Below are positions 55,764 to 64,000 of a stretch of DNA of 64,000 nt, one piece after another. Position 1 is the first letter of the stretch. Every line of letters starts with the position of its first letter. Source of the DNA: Paraburkholderia megapolitana (GTDB taxonomy: Bacteria; Pseudomonadota; Gammaproteobacteria; Burkholderiales; Burkholderiaceae); the NCBI RefSeq assembly GCF_007556815.1, contig NZ_CP041745.1, forward strand, positions 806,001 to 870,000. The letters are read 5' to 3'. A program made the translations under genes and the position numbers. A model generated the notes under the pieces. The model saw only the letters and a list, made by a program, of their open reading frames with translations. It had not been told where the DNA came from and made no database searches.

Positions 55764-57032
55764 ATGACTCCCTCTCCCCGCAGTATTGCGCAGGCCACCG
55801 ATAACAACGACGGCGGCGCGCCGCACTGGCAGCGCAACCTGATCGTCTGCGTATTCGGCTCGTTCACGACGATCGTCGCGATGACCTTGCTGCTGCCGTT
55901 TCTGCCGCTGTACGTCGAGCATCTCGGCGTGACCGATCATGCGGCGATCGTCCAGTGGTCCGGTATCGCGTTCGGCGCGACGTTCTTTAGTGCGGCGCTG
56001 GTTGCGCCGCTGTGGGGCCGGCTCGCCGATCTCTACGGCCGCAAGCTGATGCTGATCCGCTCCAGCCTCGGCATGGCCGTCGCGATGTCGCTGATCGGCA
56101 TGGCGCACAACGTCTGGCAACTGGCCGCGCTGCGACTGCTCGCGGGGTTGCTGGGCGGCTATGCATCGGGCTCGACGGTGCTGGTCGCCACACAGACACC
56201 GAAGGGGCGCACCGGCTGGGCGCTCGGCGTGCTCGCGTCGGGCATCATGGCCGGCAACCTGGTCGGCCCGCTGATCGGTGGAATACTGCCGCCGCTGATC
56301 GGCATCCGGCAAACGTTCTTCGCCGCCGGCGCCGCGATCTTTGTCGCGTTTCTCGCAACGGCGTTCCTGATCCGCGAGGCGCCGCGTCCGCCGCGTTCAG
56401 CCGGTTCGTCGAAGCAACGTCAGCAGGGCGCGTGGGCTTCCGTCGACGATCGCCGCCCCGCCGTCGCGATGCTCGTCACCGGGTTGCTGCTGATGGTCGC
56501 GAACATGTCGATCGAACCGATCATCACGGTCTACGTCGCGCAGCTCGTCAGCGTGCAGCACGTCACGATGGTGGCCGGGTTCGTGATGTCGGGCGCGGCG
56601 CTTGGCAGCATTCTGTCCGCGTCGCGGCTCGGCAAGCTCGCTGACCGGGTGGGGCACTGGAACGTGATCGTCGGTTGCCTCGCGGTGGCGGCCGTGTTGC
56701 TGATTCCACAGGCGTATGTCACCGCTGCGTGGCAACTCATCGTGCTGCGCTTTCTGATGGGACTCGCACTGGGCGGGTTGCTGCCGTGCATCGCGAGCGT
56801 GATCCGGCACAACGTGCCCGATCGCGTAGCCGGCACGTTGCTCGGTTATTCGACTTCTTCGCAGTACGCGGGGCAGGTGGTGGGGCCGCTGCTCGGCGGG
56901 TTCGTCGGCGGTCATCTCGGCATGCGTGCGGTGTTTCTCGGCACCTGCGTGCTGATGGCGGGCGGCGCGTTGTACAACCGCACGGTGCAACGCGGTCGGG
57001 CGCTGGCGCGAGCGGCTACCGACAACCGCTAA
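55764..57032 (+). CDS. MFS transporter (multidrug efflux type)
   Basis: This 422-residue twelve-helix MFS protein has the motif-A block GRLADLYGRKLMLIRSSLGM and GGFVGGHLGMRAVFLG in the second half. It resembles MdtG/TetA-like drug/proton antiporters. ATG 55764 follows AAGG; 69 in-frame codons upstream include a small inverted repeat and are not coding. It converges on the Lrp/AsnC gene. No specificity can be claimed. Confidence 0.85.
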   Translation: MTPSPRSIAQATDNNDGGAPHWQRNLIVCVFGSFTTIVAMTLLLPFLPLYVEHLGVTDHAAIVQWSGIAFGATFFSAALVAPLWGRLADLYGRKLMLIRSSLGMAVAMSLIGMAHNVWQLAALRLLAGLLGGYASGSTVLVATQTPKGRTGWALGVLASGIMAGNLVGPLIGGILPPLIGIRQTFFAAGAAIFVAFLATAFLIREAPRPPRSAGSSKQRQQGAWASVDDRRPAVAMLVTGLLLMVANMSIEPIITVYVAQLVSVQHVTMVAGFVMSGAALGSILSASRLGKLADRVGHWNVIVGCLAVAAVLLIPQAYVTAAWQLIVLRFLMGLALGGLLPCIASVIRHNVPDRVAGTLLGYSTSSQYAGQVVGPLLGGFVGGHLGMRAVFLGTCVLMAGGALYNRTVQRGRALARAATDNR

Positions 57033-57054
57033 CCACTAAAGCCGCAGCGCGCGT

Positions 57055-57579
57055 TCAACGCCAGTCGGTCGCGACATCGTCCGGATCGATCAGCGTGAGC
57101 CCCGACGCCGGCAGCGGCAGCGCCGTCTTGTAGCGCACCTGCTTGAGTGCAAAGCTCGAGCGGATATTCGACACGCCAGGAATCTTCGTCAACTGATCGA
57201 GGATGAAACGCTCGAGCGTCGGCATGTCGGGCACGACGACGCGCAGCAAGTAGTCCGCATCGCCCGTCATCAGATAACACTCCATCACTTCGGGACGCTC
57301 GCCGATCGCCTGTTCGAAGCGCCGCAGCGCGTCCTCCACCTGCTTCTCCAGACTGACCTGAATGAACACGTTGATGCGCAGCCCGAGCGGCTCCGGGTTC
57401 AACAGCGTGACCTGCTGTTTGAAGAGCCCGAGTTTTTCGAGCGCCCGCACGCGGTTGAAGCACGGCGTGGGCGACAGATTCACCGCGCGCGCCAGCTCGG
57501 CATTGGTGATGCGGGCGTTCTGCTGCAACTGGCTCAGGATGCCAATATCGATACGATCCAGCCGACGAGGGGAGTTCAT
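57055..57579 (-). CDS. Lrp/AsnC-family regulator
   Basis: This 174-residue protein has an N-terminal AsnC helix-turn-helix ([20 protein letters not shown], then [20 protein letters not shown]) and a C-terminal RAM ligand domain ([19 protein letters not shown]). It is divergent from the E1 gene (about 150 bases). Lrp/AsnC genes next to E1 genes occur in MdeR-MdeB systems, so regulation by an amino acid such as methionine is plausible (inference). Confidence 0.92.
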   Translation of the reverse strand: MNSPRRLDRIDIGILSQLQQNARITNAELARAVNLSPTPCFNRVRALEKLGLFKQQVTLLNPEPLGLRINVFIQVSLEKQVEDALRRFEQAIGERPEVMECYLMTGDADYLLRVVVPDMPTLERFILDQLTKIPGVSNIRSSFALKQVRYKTALPLPASGLTLIDPDDVATDWR

Positions 57580-57586
57580 AGTCTAA

Positions 57587-57666
57587 ATATTCTGTTGATT
57601 GGCGGATAACCGGAATAAATACACTATAGAAAGCCATTCTGACAAGCAGATGAGACGCATATTCTG
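57587..57666. promoter_or_regulatory. Two ATATTCTG repeats in the lrp/E1 intergenic region
   Basis: ATATTCTG occurs at 57587-57594 and 57659-57666, in direct orientation 72 bases apart (about seven helical turns). This spacing would suit an octameric Lrp-type regulator wrapping DNA. The site is otherwise AT-rich. Weak evidence. Confidence 0.3.
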
Positions 57667-57731
57667 CGAGCGGACGGGTAGCATATTTCGAATGTTCGAT
57701 GGCTTGAATACGCCCTTTGCGGAATACGACG

Positions 57732-60437
57732 ATGACGGATTTATCCAGCGGCAGCGACCCGATCCGGCGTATTGCCGGCGCCGAAGACGATAGCGATCCC
57801 GCGGAAACCGCCGAATGGCTCGGTGCGCTCGACGGCGTGATCGCGCATGTCGGCCCGGAGCGCGCGCAGTATCTGTTCGAGCGTCTGGCCGCCCATGCGC
57901 AGTCGCTCGGCGTGCGCCCGGTGCGCTCGCGTGCGACGCCGTACGCGAACACGATTCCTGTCACGCAGCAACCGCGCTATCCGGGCGACCTCGAACTCGA
58001 AGCGCGGCTCGCGGCAGCGCTGCGCTGGAACGCACTCGCGATGGTGGTGCGCGCGAACCGCGCGTACGGCGAACTCGGTGGTCATATCGCGAGCTACGCG
58101 TCGGCGGCCGATCTGTTCGAGGTGGGTTTCAACCACTTCTTCCGCGCATCGGCCGACGATGGCGCGGACGGCGATCTCGTCTACTTTCAGCCGCATTCGT
58201 CGCCAGGTGTGTATGCGCGTGCGTACCTCGAAGGATTTCTGAGCGAAGAGCATTTACGACATTACCGGCGTGAGATCGCAGGTCCTGGGCTGTGTTCGTA
58301 CCCGCATCCGTGGTTGATGCCGGATTTCTGGCAGTTCCCAACCGGCTCGATGGGTATCGGCCCGATCAACTCGATCTACCAGGCGCGCTTCATGCGCTAC
58401 CTGCAGAACCGCGGGCTTGCGCACACCGAAGGCCGCAAAGTGTGGGGCTTTTTCGGTGACGGCGAGATGGACGAACCGGAGTCGCTCGGTGCGCTGTCGC
58501 TCGCGGCGCGCGAGCAGCTCGACAACCTCGTGTTCGTGATCAACTGCAATCTGCAGCGGCTCGACGGTCCGGTGCGCAGCAACGGCCGCATCATCGACGA
58601 GCTCGAAGCGCAGTTCGCCGGTGCGGGCTGGAATGTGATCAAGGTGGTGTGGGGTTCGGACTGGGACGATCTGTTCGAGCGCGATCGCAGTGGCGCGTTA
58701 TTGCGCGCGTTCGCGCATACCGTCGACGGGCAGTTTCAGACGTTCTCCGCAAACGACGGCGCGTACAACCGCGAGCGCTTCTTCGGTCAGAACCCCGAAC
58801 TCGCGGCGCTCGCCGCATCGCTCGGCGACGACGACATCGACCGGCTGCGTCGCGGCGGTCACGACGTGCGCAAGCTGCACGCAGCGTATGCGCAGGCGCT
58901 CGCGCATCGCGGCCAACCGACGGTGGTGCTCGCGAAGACGATGAAAGGCTTCGGCATGGGCGCGTCGGGGCAGGGCCGCATGACGACCCATCAACAGAAG
59001 AAACTCGACTTCGACGATCTGAAGGCGTTTCGCGACCGCTTCCGGTTGCCGCTCTCGGACGACGACGTCGAACAGGTGAAGTTTTACAAGCCAGCGGAAG
59101 ACAGCCCGGAGATGCAATACCTGCACGCGCGCCGGGCTGCCCTGGGAGGCTATCTGCCCAGAAGGCGGAGAGTGGCGTCGAAGGGATTGACCGTTCCTTC
59201 GCTGCCGTCCTGGGGGCAATTTTCGCTGGAGGCAAACGGCCGCGAGATGTCCACGACGATGGCGCTCGTGCGCATGCTGACCGCGCTGCTGAAAGACAGC
59301 GAGCTAGGCCCGCGTGTCGTGCCGATCGTCGCCGACGAGGCGCGTACCTTCGGCATGGCGAACATGTTCCGCCAGGTCGGTATCTACTCGCCGCTCGGCC
59401 AGTTGTACGAGCCCGAAGATCTTGGCTCGATGTTGTACTACCGCGAAGATACGCGCGGGCAGATTCTCGAAGAGGGCATTTCGGAAGCGGGCGCGATGTC
59501 GTCGTGGATCGCCGCGGCGACCGCGTACAGCGTGCACGATCTGCCGATGCTGCCGTTCTACGTCTACTACTCGATGTTCGGCTTCCAGCGGATCGGCGAC
59601 ATCATCTGGGCCGCCGCGGACCAGCGGGCGCGCGGTTTTCTGATCGGTGCGACGTCGGGCAAGACGACGCTTGGCGGCGAGGGCTTGCAGCATCAGGACG
59701 GCACGAGCCATCTGAGCGCGTCGACGATTCCGAACTGCCGTGCGTACGATCCTGCGTTTGCGTATGAACTGGCGGCGATCGTCGACGAAGGGATGCACGA
59801 GATGGTCGAGCGTCAGCGCGATGTGTTCTATTACGTGACGGTCACCAACGAAAACTATGCGCAGCCGTCGGCGCCGGATGGCGATCTTTCCGTGCTGCGC
59901 GAAGGCATTCTGAAGGGCATTTATCCGCTTGCGTCGTCTGGACATGCGCAGGTGCAACTGCTTGGCGCGGGGGCGATCCTCGGTGAGGCGATTGCCGCGC
60001 AGCAGATCCTCAAAGACGAATGGGCCATCGATGCCGCGGTGTGGAGCGTGACGAGTTTCACCGAGTTGCAGCGCGACGGTATCGCCGTCGAGCGGCAGGT
60101 ACGTCTTGGCGAACGCGGAAACGTGCCGTACGTGACGGCTGCGCTGGCAGGTGCCGCAGGTCCGGTGATCGCTGCGACCGATTACGTGCGCGCGTTGCCC
60201 GAGTTGATTCGCGCGTATGTGCCGCATCGCTATGTGACGCTCGGCACCGATGGGTTCGGTCGTAGCGATACGCGCGAGGCGTTGCGTGCGTTCTTCGAGG
60301 TCGACCGGTATTCGATTGTGATCGCGGCGTTGCGGGCGTTGGCCGATGACGGTGCGATCGATGCGCAGGTGGCTGACGATGCGTTGCGGCGGTATCGGGC
60401 GGCGGCGCCCGTTGAGGCGCCGCCTTGGGAGCGTTGA
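57732..60437 (+). CDS. 2-oxoacid dehydrogenase E1 (AceE/MdeB-like, homodimeric)
   Basis: This 901-residue homodimeric E1 has the thiamine-diphosphate motif GDGEMDEPESLGALSLA with NCNLQRLDGPV, and the later LGGEGLQHQDGTSHL block. It decarboxylates pyruvate or 2-oxobutyrate. No E2/E3 genes (aceF, lpd) are adjacent, unlike the housekeeping aceEF operon. With a divergent Lrp/AsnC gene it resembles MdeB of methionine/2-oxobutyrate catabolism, but no mdeA-like gene is present here. ATG 57732 is used. Confidence 0.85.
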   Translation: MTDLSSGSDPIRRIAGAEDDSDPAETAEWLGALDGVIAHVGPERAQYLFERLAAHAQSLGVRPVRSRATPYANTIPVTQQPRYPGDLELEARLAAALRWNALAMVVRANRAYGELGGHIASYASAADLFEVGFNHFFRASADDGADGDLVYFQPHSSPGVYARAYLEGFLSEEHLRHYRREIAGPGLCSYPHPWLMPDFWQFPTGSMGIGPINSIYQARFMRYLQNRGLAHTEGRKVWGFFGDGEMDEPESLGALSLAAREQLDNLVFVINCNLQRLDGPVRSNGRIIDELEAQFAGAGWNVIKVVWGSDWDDLFERDRSGALLRAFAHTVDGQFQTFSANDGAYNRERFFGQNPELAALAASLGDDDIDRLRRGGHDVRKLHAAYAQALAHRGQPTVVLAKTMKGFGMGASGQGRMTTHQQKKLDFDDLKAFRDRFRLPLSDDDVEQVKFYKPAEDSPEMQYLHARRAALGGYLPRRRRVASKGLTVPSLPSWGQFSLEANGREMSTTMALVRMLTALLKDSELGPRVVPIVADEARTFGMANMFRQVGIYSPLGQLYEPEDLGSMLYYREDTRGQILEEGISEAGAMSSWIAAATAYSVHDLPMLPFYVYYSMFGFQRIGDIIWAAADQRARGFLIGATSGKTTLGGEGLQHQDGTSHLSASTIPNCRAYDPAFAYELAAIVDEGMHEMVERQRDVFYYVTVTNENYAQPSAPDGDLSVLREGILKGIYPLASSGHAQVQLLGAGAILGEAIAAQQILKDEWAIDAAVWSVTSFTELQRDGIAVERQVRLGERGNVPYVTAALAGAAGPVIAATDYVRALPELIRAYVPHRYVTLGTDGFGRSDTREALRAFFEVDRYSIVIAALRALADDGAIDAQVADDALRRYRAAAPVEAPPWER

Positions 60438-60458
60438 GTGCGCGTTGCGCGCCGTCGT

Positions 60459-63029
60459 TCAGGCTAGCGTGACGCTGACCTGAAACGTCTCAGATGCGAT
60501 CATTTCGATCTGTGCGACCTGCCCCGCATCGCGCAGATCGTTCTCCGTTTGTTCCAACAACGCTAGCCGTTGCGCGGAATCGCTGACGGCGAGATGAGCA
60601 ACGACCGCCTTCATCGACACCTTTGCCTCCGACTTGGCGCGACGAATCTCGCGCAAGACATCGGAAAGCACATCGATCGTGGCGCTGCTTGCATCCTGTC
60701 CGGCGAGTGCTTCAAGTGCAGCGGCATCGGGCCACGCAGCACGATGAATCGTGGTCTCTTGCCACCACGACCAGCTTTCCTCGGCAGCGAAAGGCAGAAA
60801 CGGCGCGAATAGCCTCTGGATGACCGACAGCGATTCCGTTAGCGCCCGGTGAGCCGATGCTGCACCGATGTCCGTGCCGCGCGCCCGGTTCTTCACCAGT
60901 TCCACGTAATCGTCGCAATACCACCAGAAGAAGGTCTCCGTGTGCTCGATCGCCTTGCTGTAGTCGAATGCGGCAAGCGCAGCGGTAGCGAGCGCGACGA
61001 CCTTCGCGAGTCGCGCAATCATCGCGCGATCGGTTGCTTCGGTAAGCGTGCCGTCGGCGGTGTAGGCAGTGTCTGCGGCATCGGCAAAACCGAGCGCAAA
61101 CTTCGACACGTTCAGTAGCTTCAACGCGAGTCGCCGGCCGTTCTTCATCTGCGTTTTGTCGAAGGCGACGTCCATGCCGGGGCGACCGAGCGCGGCCCAA
61201 TAGCGCACACCGTCCGATCCATATTCGTCGAGCAGCGCGATTGGTGTCACCACGTTGCCCTTCGACTTCGACATCTTCTTGCGATCGGGATCGAGAATCC
61301 AGCCGGACAGCATCGCGTGCTTCCACGGCAACTGCTGCGCTTCCAGATGCGATCTGACGAGCGTCGAAAAGAGCCACGTCCGGATGATGTCGTGTGCCTG
61401 TGGCCTCAGGTCCATTGGAAACACCTGCTCGAAGCAACTGTCGGTCTCTTCCCAACCTGCCGCGATCTGCGGCGTCAGGGAACTGGTCGCCCACGTATCC
61501 ATGATGTCGGTGTCGCCGATGAATCCTCCCGGTTGGCCTCGCTCGCGCGCGGTAAATTCCGGCGGCACGTGCGACTGCGGATCGATCGGCAACGTAGATT
61601 CGTCCGGACAGATCGGCGCGCTGAAGTCGGGCTGTCCTTGTGCATCGAGCGGATACCACAACGGAATCGGCACGCCAAAAACGCGCTGACGGCTGATCAG
61701 CCAGTCTCCATTCAGACCGCCGACCCAGTTCGCGTAGCGGCTCCCCATGAAGCCGGGATACCAGCCCAGCGCTTCGCCGCTCGCCAGAAGTTCGTCTCGT
61801 AGCGCGGCGTCACGGCCGCCGTTGCGTAGATACCATTGCCGCGTTGCGACGATCTCCAGCGGGCGTTCACCCTTCTCGAAGAACTTGACGGCGTGCGTGA
61901 GCGGTCGTGGCAACCCGATCAGATCGCCGCTCGAAGTCAGGAGCTCGACAATCTGTTGACGTGCCTCTGCAACGGTACTGCCCGCGATGTTCGAGTACGC
62001 GTTGCGACCTCCTTCCGACGCGAGCCAGTCAGGCACATCGCGCTGCAAGCGACCGTCCTTGCCGATGATCGCGCGCGTCGGCAAGTGAAGTTCGCGCCAC
62101 CAGATCACGTCGGTCAGATCGCCGAACGTGCAGATCATCGCGAGGCCGGTTCCTTTTGTCGGATCGGCGAGCCGATGTGCCAGCACGGGAACGTCCATGC
62201 CGAACAGCGGACAGTGAACGAGACTGCCGATCAGCGAGCGAAATCGTTCGTCCTCGGGATGCGCGACCAGTGCCACACAGGCCGGCAGCAATTCGGGCCT
62301 CGTGGTGGACACCGTCACTGCATGGCCGCTAGCGCCGATGAAACGGAGATCGTGATAAGCCCCAACCGCGTCGCGATCTTCGAGTTCGGCCTGGGCGATT
62401 GCGGTCTGAAACGTCACGTCCCATAGACACGGTGCCTGCTGGCTATAAAGTTCGCCGCGTTTCAGATTTCGCAGCAACGCACGCTGACTGGCGCGCTGGG
62501 CGCGTTCGTCGATGGTCGCGTAGGTGAGGCTCCAATCGACCGAGATGCCGAGGCGCGTGAACAGATCGCGGAACGCCACTTCATCGAGCTTGATCAGGCG
62601 ATGACAAAGCTCAAGGAAGTTGCGCCGGCTGATGCGGGCGAACGACGATCTCCGCGTCGGCACGGTGTCGGGTTCGGGGGCGCGATAGTCCGGATCGTAG
62701 GCGGTCTCGAGATCGCACATGACGCCGTAGAAGTTTTCCACGCGCCGCTCGGTCGGCAGTCCGTTGTCGTCCCAACCCATGGGATAGAACACGGTCTTGC
62801 CCGTCATGCGCTGGAAGCGGGCGATGATGTCGGTGTGCGTGTAGCTGAACACGTGACCGACGTGCAGGGAACCCGACACGGTTGGCGGCGGTGTATCGAT
62901 CGAGAAGACTGCTTCACGACCGGCGTTACGATCGAACGCATACGTGTGCTGCGCTTCCCATTGCGCGGACCATCGCGCTTCGATGCCTTCGAGTTGCGGC
63001 TTGTCCGGAACGCGAATAGGGCTCGCCAT
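60459..63029 (-). CDS. valS: Valyl-tRNA synthetase, short (actinobacterial/archaeal-like) type
   Basis: This 856-residue class I synthetase has HVGH at 56-59 (HIGH), preceded by FSIDTPPPTVSGSL, the KMSKSKGNVVTP loop and FYPMGWDDNGLPTERRVENF. These are ValRS hallmarks. Typical proteobacterial ValRS has about 950 residues with a long C-terminal coiled coil; this one is shorter and resembles the other branch, so it is probably a second copy. ATG 63029 (or GTG 63032) lacks a ribosome-binding site. The leader contains a hairpin and a small ORF. It converges on the E1 gene. Confidence 0.88.
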   Translation of the reverse strand: MASPIRVPDKPQLEGIEARWSAQWEAQHTYAFDRNAGREAVFSIDTPPPTVSGSLHVGHVFSYTHTDIIARFQRMTGKTVFYPMGWDDNGLPTERRVENFYGVMCDLETAYDPDYRAPEPDTVPTRRSSFARISRRNFLELCHRLIKLDEVAFRDLFTRLGISVDWSLTYATIDERAQRASQRALLRNLKRGELYSQQAPCLWDVTFQTAIAQAELEDRDAVGAYHDLRFIGASGHAVTVSTTRPELLPACVALVAHPEDERFRSLIGSLVHCPLFGMDVPVLAHRLADPTKGTGLAMICTFGDLTDVIWWRELHLPTRAIIGKDGRLQRDVPDWLASEGGRNAYSNIAGSTVAEARQQIVELLTSSGDLIGLPRPLTHAVKFFEKGERPLEIVATRQWYLRNGGRDAALRDELLASGEALGWYPGFMGSRYANWVGGLNGDWLISRQRVFGVPIPLWYPLDAQGQPDFSAPICPDESTLPIDPQSHVPPEFTARERGQPGGFIGDTDIMDTWATSSLTPQIAAGWEETDSCFEQVFPMDLRPQAHDIIRTWLFSTLVRSHLEAQQLPWKHAMLSGWILDPDRKKMSKSKGNVVTPIALLDEYGSDGVRYWAALGRPGMDVAFDKTQMKNGRRLALKLLNVSKFALGFADAADTAYTADGTLTEATDRAMIARLAKVVALATAALAAFDYSKAIEHTETFFWWYCDDYVELVKNRARGTDIGAASAHRALTESLSVIQRLFAPFLPFAAEESWSWWQETTIHRAAWPDAAALEALAGQDASSATIDVLSDVLREIRRAKSEAKVSMKAVVAHLAVSDSAQRLALLEQTENDLRDAGQVAQIEMIASETFQVSVTLA

Positions 63030-63148
63030 CACGCTAGCGGTGGCAAAAAGCTCTGATGAACCAGCAAGGGGAACTGGATAACGCTGCGCGCAATGACGCG
63101 TGCGTTCGGGGTGGGAATGATCGGTAGACGGTGAGGTTGTTGCGGCGA

Positions 63149-63178
63149 TTAGAGCGTCGTTACGTTTAACGGTGACAT
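63149..63178 (-). CDS. Possible 9-residue leader peptide upstream of valS
   Basis: A reverse-strand ORF reads MSPLNVTTL then TAA. GGAGG lies five bases before its ATG at 63178, a better ribosome-binding site than valS has. It contains one valine and three leucine/threonine repeats rather than a valine run, so classical attenuation is not obvious. It may couple translation or be incidental. Confidence 0.3.
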   Translation of the reverse strand: MSPLNVTTL

Positions 63179-63200
63179 AGCATCCTCCGAAGGTAGGCGT

Positions 63201-63235
63201 AGGAAAAAGAGTGTCCGGGTTCGTGGCCCAGACGC
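63201..63235 (-). terminator. Terminator/attenuator-like hairpin in the valS leader
   Basis: On the reverse strand GTCTGGG and CCCGGAC pair (7 bp with one G-U) around a CCACGAA loop (63213-63233), and a TCTTTTTCC run follows. On the forward strand the same stem, with one mismatch, is followed by GCTTTTTTAT. It may be bidirectional, but no transcript is expected from the right-hand side unless it lies in the valS leader. Confidence 0.5.
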
Positions 63236-63356
63236 TTTTTTATAACCGATTCCGGTATTTGCTGCAATGCCTTATCGGGCAATGAGTGAAAGTGTGCGAT
63301 GCTTTTGCACGATCTGTAGTTGCAGTTACTTCTCCCCTAAGAGGTGAAATCAAAAC

Positions 63357-63869
63357 ATGACGACAGACGAGAAAACTGGCCAACCCGATTGGGAGCAACG
63401 TATCGCCGGTCTGTGGGCCAACATCGACAGCTACACGCCCGATGACTTCGTCGAAAAAATGCGCCTGCTCACCGACGAACTGCCTGCAGGCAATGCAATT
63501 GCCTTATTTGAACTCGCATCGGCAAACGACTCGACCGGTCACGAGCAGCAAGCTGCCCCGCTTTATCGGCAGGCGCTTGCTGCCGGGCTCGCTGGAATAC
63601 GGCGTCGCCGTGCCGTCATCCAGTTGTCGAGCACGCTGCGTAACCTCGGTGAGGCCGAAGAGAGCGTCGCCCTTCTTACTGCGGAGCGCAACGCGGGTTC
63701 GGACGAACTGGACGACGCGGTTGCCGCATTTCTCGCTCTGGCGCTGGTAGACACCGGACGCGAGCGAGAAGCGGTTGCACTCGCTCTCGACAGATTGTCT
63801 CGCCATCTGCCAAGGTACAACCGCTCGCTTGCCAGATATGCCAGGGAGTTGATCGACGACCACGGATGA
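63357..63869 (+). CDS. Tetratricopeptide-repeat protein
   Basis: This 170-residue helical protein has TPR-like units at about 46-79 (NAIALFELASANDSTGHEQQ, then PLYRQAL) and 85-125 (AVIQLSSTLRNLGEAEESVA), and one more near 120-150. It probably mediates protein contacts in the cytosol. ATG 63357 is preceded by AAGAGGTG. It is divergent from valS and almost abuts the convergent gene at its end. Specific partner unknown. Confidence 0.85.
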   Translation: MTTDEKTGQPDWEQRIAGLWANIDSYTPDDFVEKMRLLTDELPAGNAIALFELASANDSTGHEQQAAPLYRQALAAGLAGIRRRRAVIQLSSTLRNLGEAEESVALLTAERNAGSDELDDAVAAFLALALVDTGREREAVALALDRLSRHLPRYNRSLARYARELIDDHG

Positions 63870-64000
63870 TCATCCCTTGTCGAAGTGGCGAAAGAACAAA
63901 TACATGCAGACTGCCACAGCGAACCAGACCGCGGCTCGCGCAGCGCCCGAGGCCTTGCTTGTCCCGAAGCGCCGTGTCCACAACACGTTCAGTCCTTCAA
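63870..64000 (-). CDS. Membrane protein, C-terminal 43 codons (5' end outside window)
   Basis: A reverse-strand frame is open to the window edge and ends with TGA at 63870-63872. Its last residues contain a basic stretch (WTRRFGTSK) and a membrane segment AAVWFAVAVCMYLFFRHF. It directly abuts the TPR stop. Only 42 residues are visible, so family cannot be assigned. Confidence 0.45.
   Translation of the reverse strand, partial: EGLNVLWTRRFGTSKASGAARAAVWFAVAVCMYLFFRHFDKG

Larger units (their letters stand above)
63030..63356. other. 327-base leader and intergenic region between valS and the TPR gene
   Basis: It holds, on the reverse strand, a terminator-like hairpin (63211-63233) and a 9-codon leader ORF (63149-63178), each listed separately. 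The promoters for both valS (leftward) and the TPR gene (rightward) must also be here, probably around 63240-63340. Nothing else was recognised. Confidence 0.6.

Noticed and set aside
57587..57666. Strict Lrp consensus box before the E1 gene
   Set aside because: Only a repeated ATATTCTG is visible; a full Lrp consensus could not be aligned by eye, so it is kept at low confidence only.

Overview
The window looks like accessory chromosome of a beta-proteobacterium of the Burkholderia/Paraburkholderia/Caballeronia group. The reasons are high GC with strong GC3 codon bias, two 370-380 residue OmpC-type porins with a typical N-terminus, many LysR, TetR and two-component regulators, and the gene families found (SfnG, Ohr pairs, DoxX, COG2509 oxidoreductase). 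This is inference from sequence character, not a database result. No rRNA, tRNA, insertion sequence, phage gene or CRISPR array was seen. The genes are almost all metabolic, transport or stress functions, arranged as short operons with dedicated divergent regulators.

Layout: 1-4.2 kb holds a truncated LysR gene, a divergent NAD(P)H-binding protein, two secreted proteins (one a six-unit repeat protein) and a class II aldolase. 4.3-6.1 kb is an organic hydroperoxide module: ohrR plus two tandem ohr paralogs, each preceded by a copy of the same palindrome. 6.1-13.3 kb is an operon of pxpA, accB, accC, pxpB, pxpC and an NCS1 permease with a divergent LysR gene. Together these encode every domain of a urea-carboxylase-like biotin enzyme plus the LamB/YcsF hydrolase. 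13.4-18.4 kb has two TetR/epimerase pairs, each with a clear palindromic operator. 18.4-23.5 kb is mixed: a nucleoside hydrolase, GNAT, an extra D-Ala-D-Ala ligase, a histidine phosphatase and an alpha/beta hydrolase. 23.5-30.5 kb has a porin, then msrB-dipZ-msrA, divergent from a response regulator/histidine kinase pair; this is a periplasmic methionine sulfoxide repair island.

30.7-36.4 kb has a cupin, a dimethylsulfone monooxygenase (SfnG), a second two-component pair whose response regulator is frameshifted, a MipA-like outer membrane protein and an HD hydrolase. 36.4-38.3 kb has a DUF3574-like lipoprotein and an ECF sigma factor/small membrane protein/ferredoxin operon. 38.3-44 kb is purine salvage: adenosine deaminase, AzgA-type permease, LysR, Tat-exported nucleoside hydrolase, porin. 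44.2-46.7 kb has a COG2509 oxidoreductase and a DJ-1/PfpI protein. 47.1-52.2 kb is nupC-deoA-deoB-cdd plus a HAD phosphatase (pyrimidine/deoxynucleoside catabolism). 52.2-52.7 kb is an orphan yjhX with a highly structured upstream region. 52.9-57 kb has an amidohydrolase and two MFS transporters. 57-60.4 kb has an Lrp/AsnC regulator divergent from an AceE/MdeB-type E1. 60.4-64 kb has a second-type valyl-tRNA synthetase with an attenuator-like leader, a TPR protein and the tail of a membrane protein.

The best candidates for new biology are the split carboxylase/PxpA operon with its N-heterocycle permease, the structured RNA that buries the yjhX start, and the valS leader.
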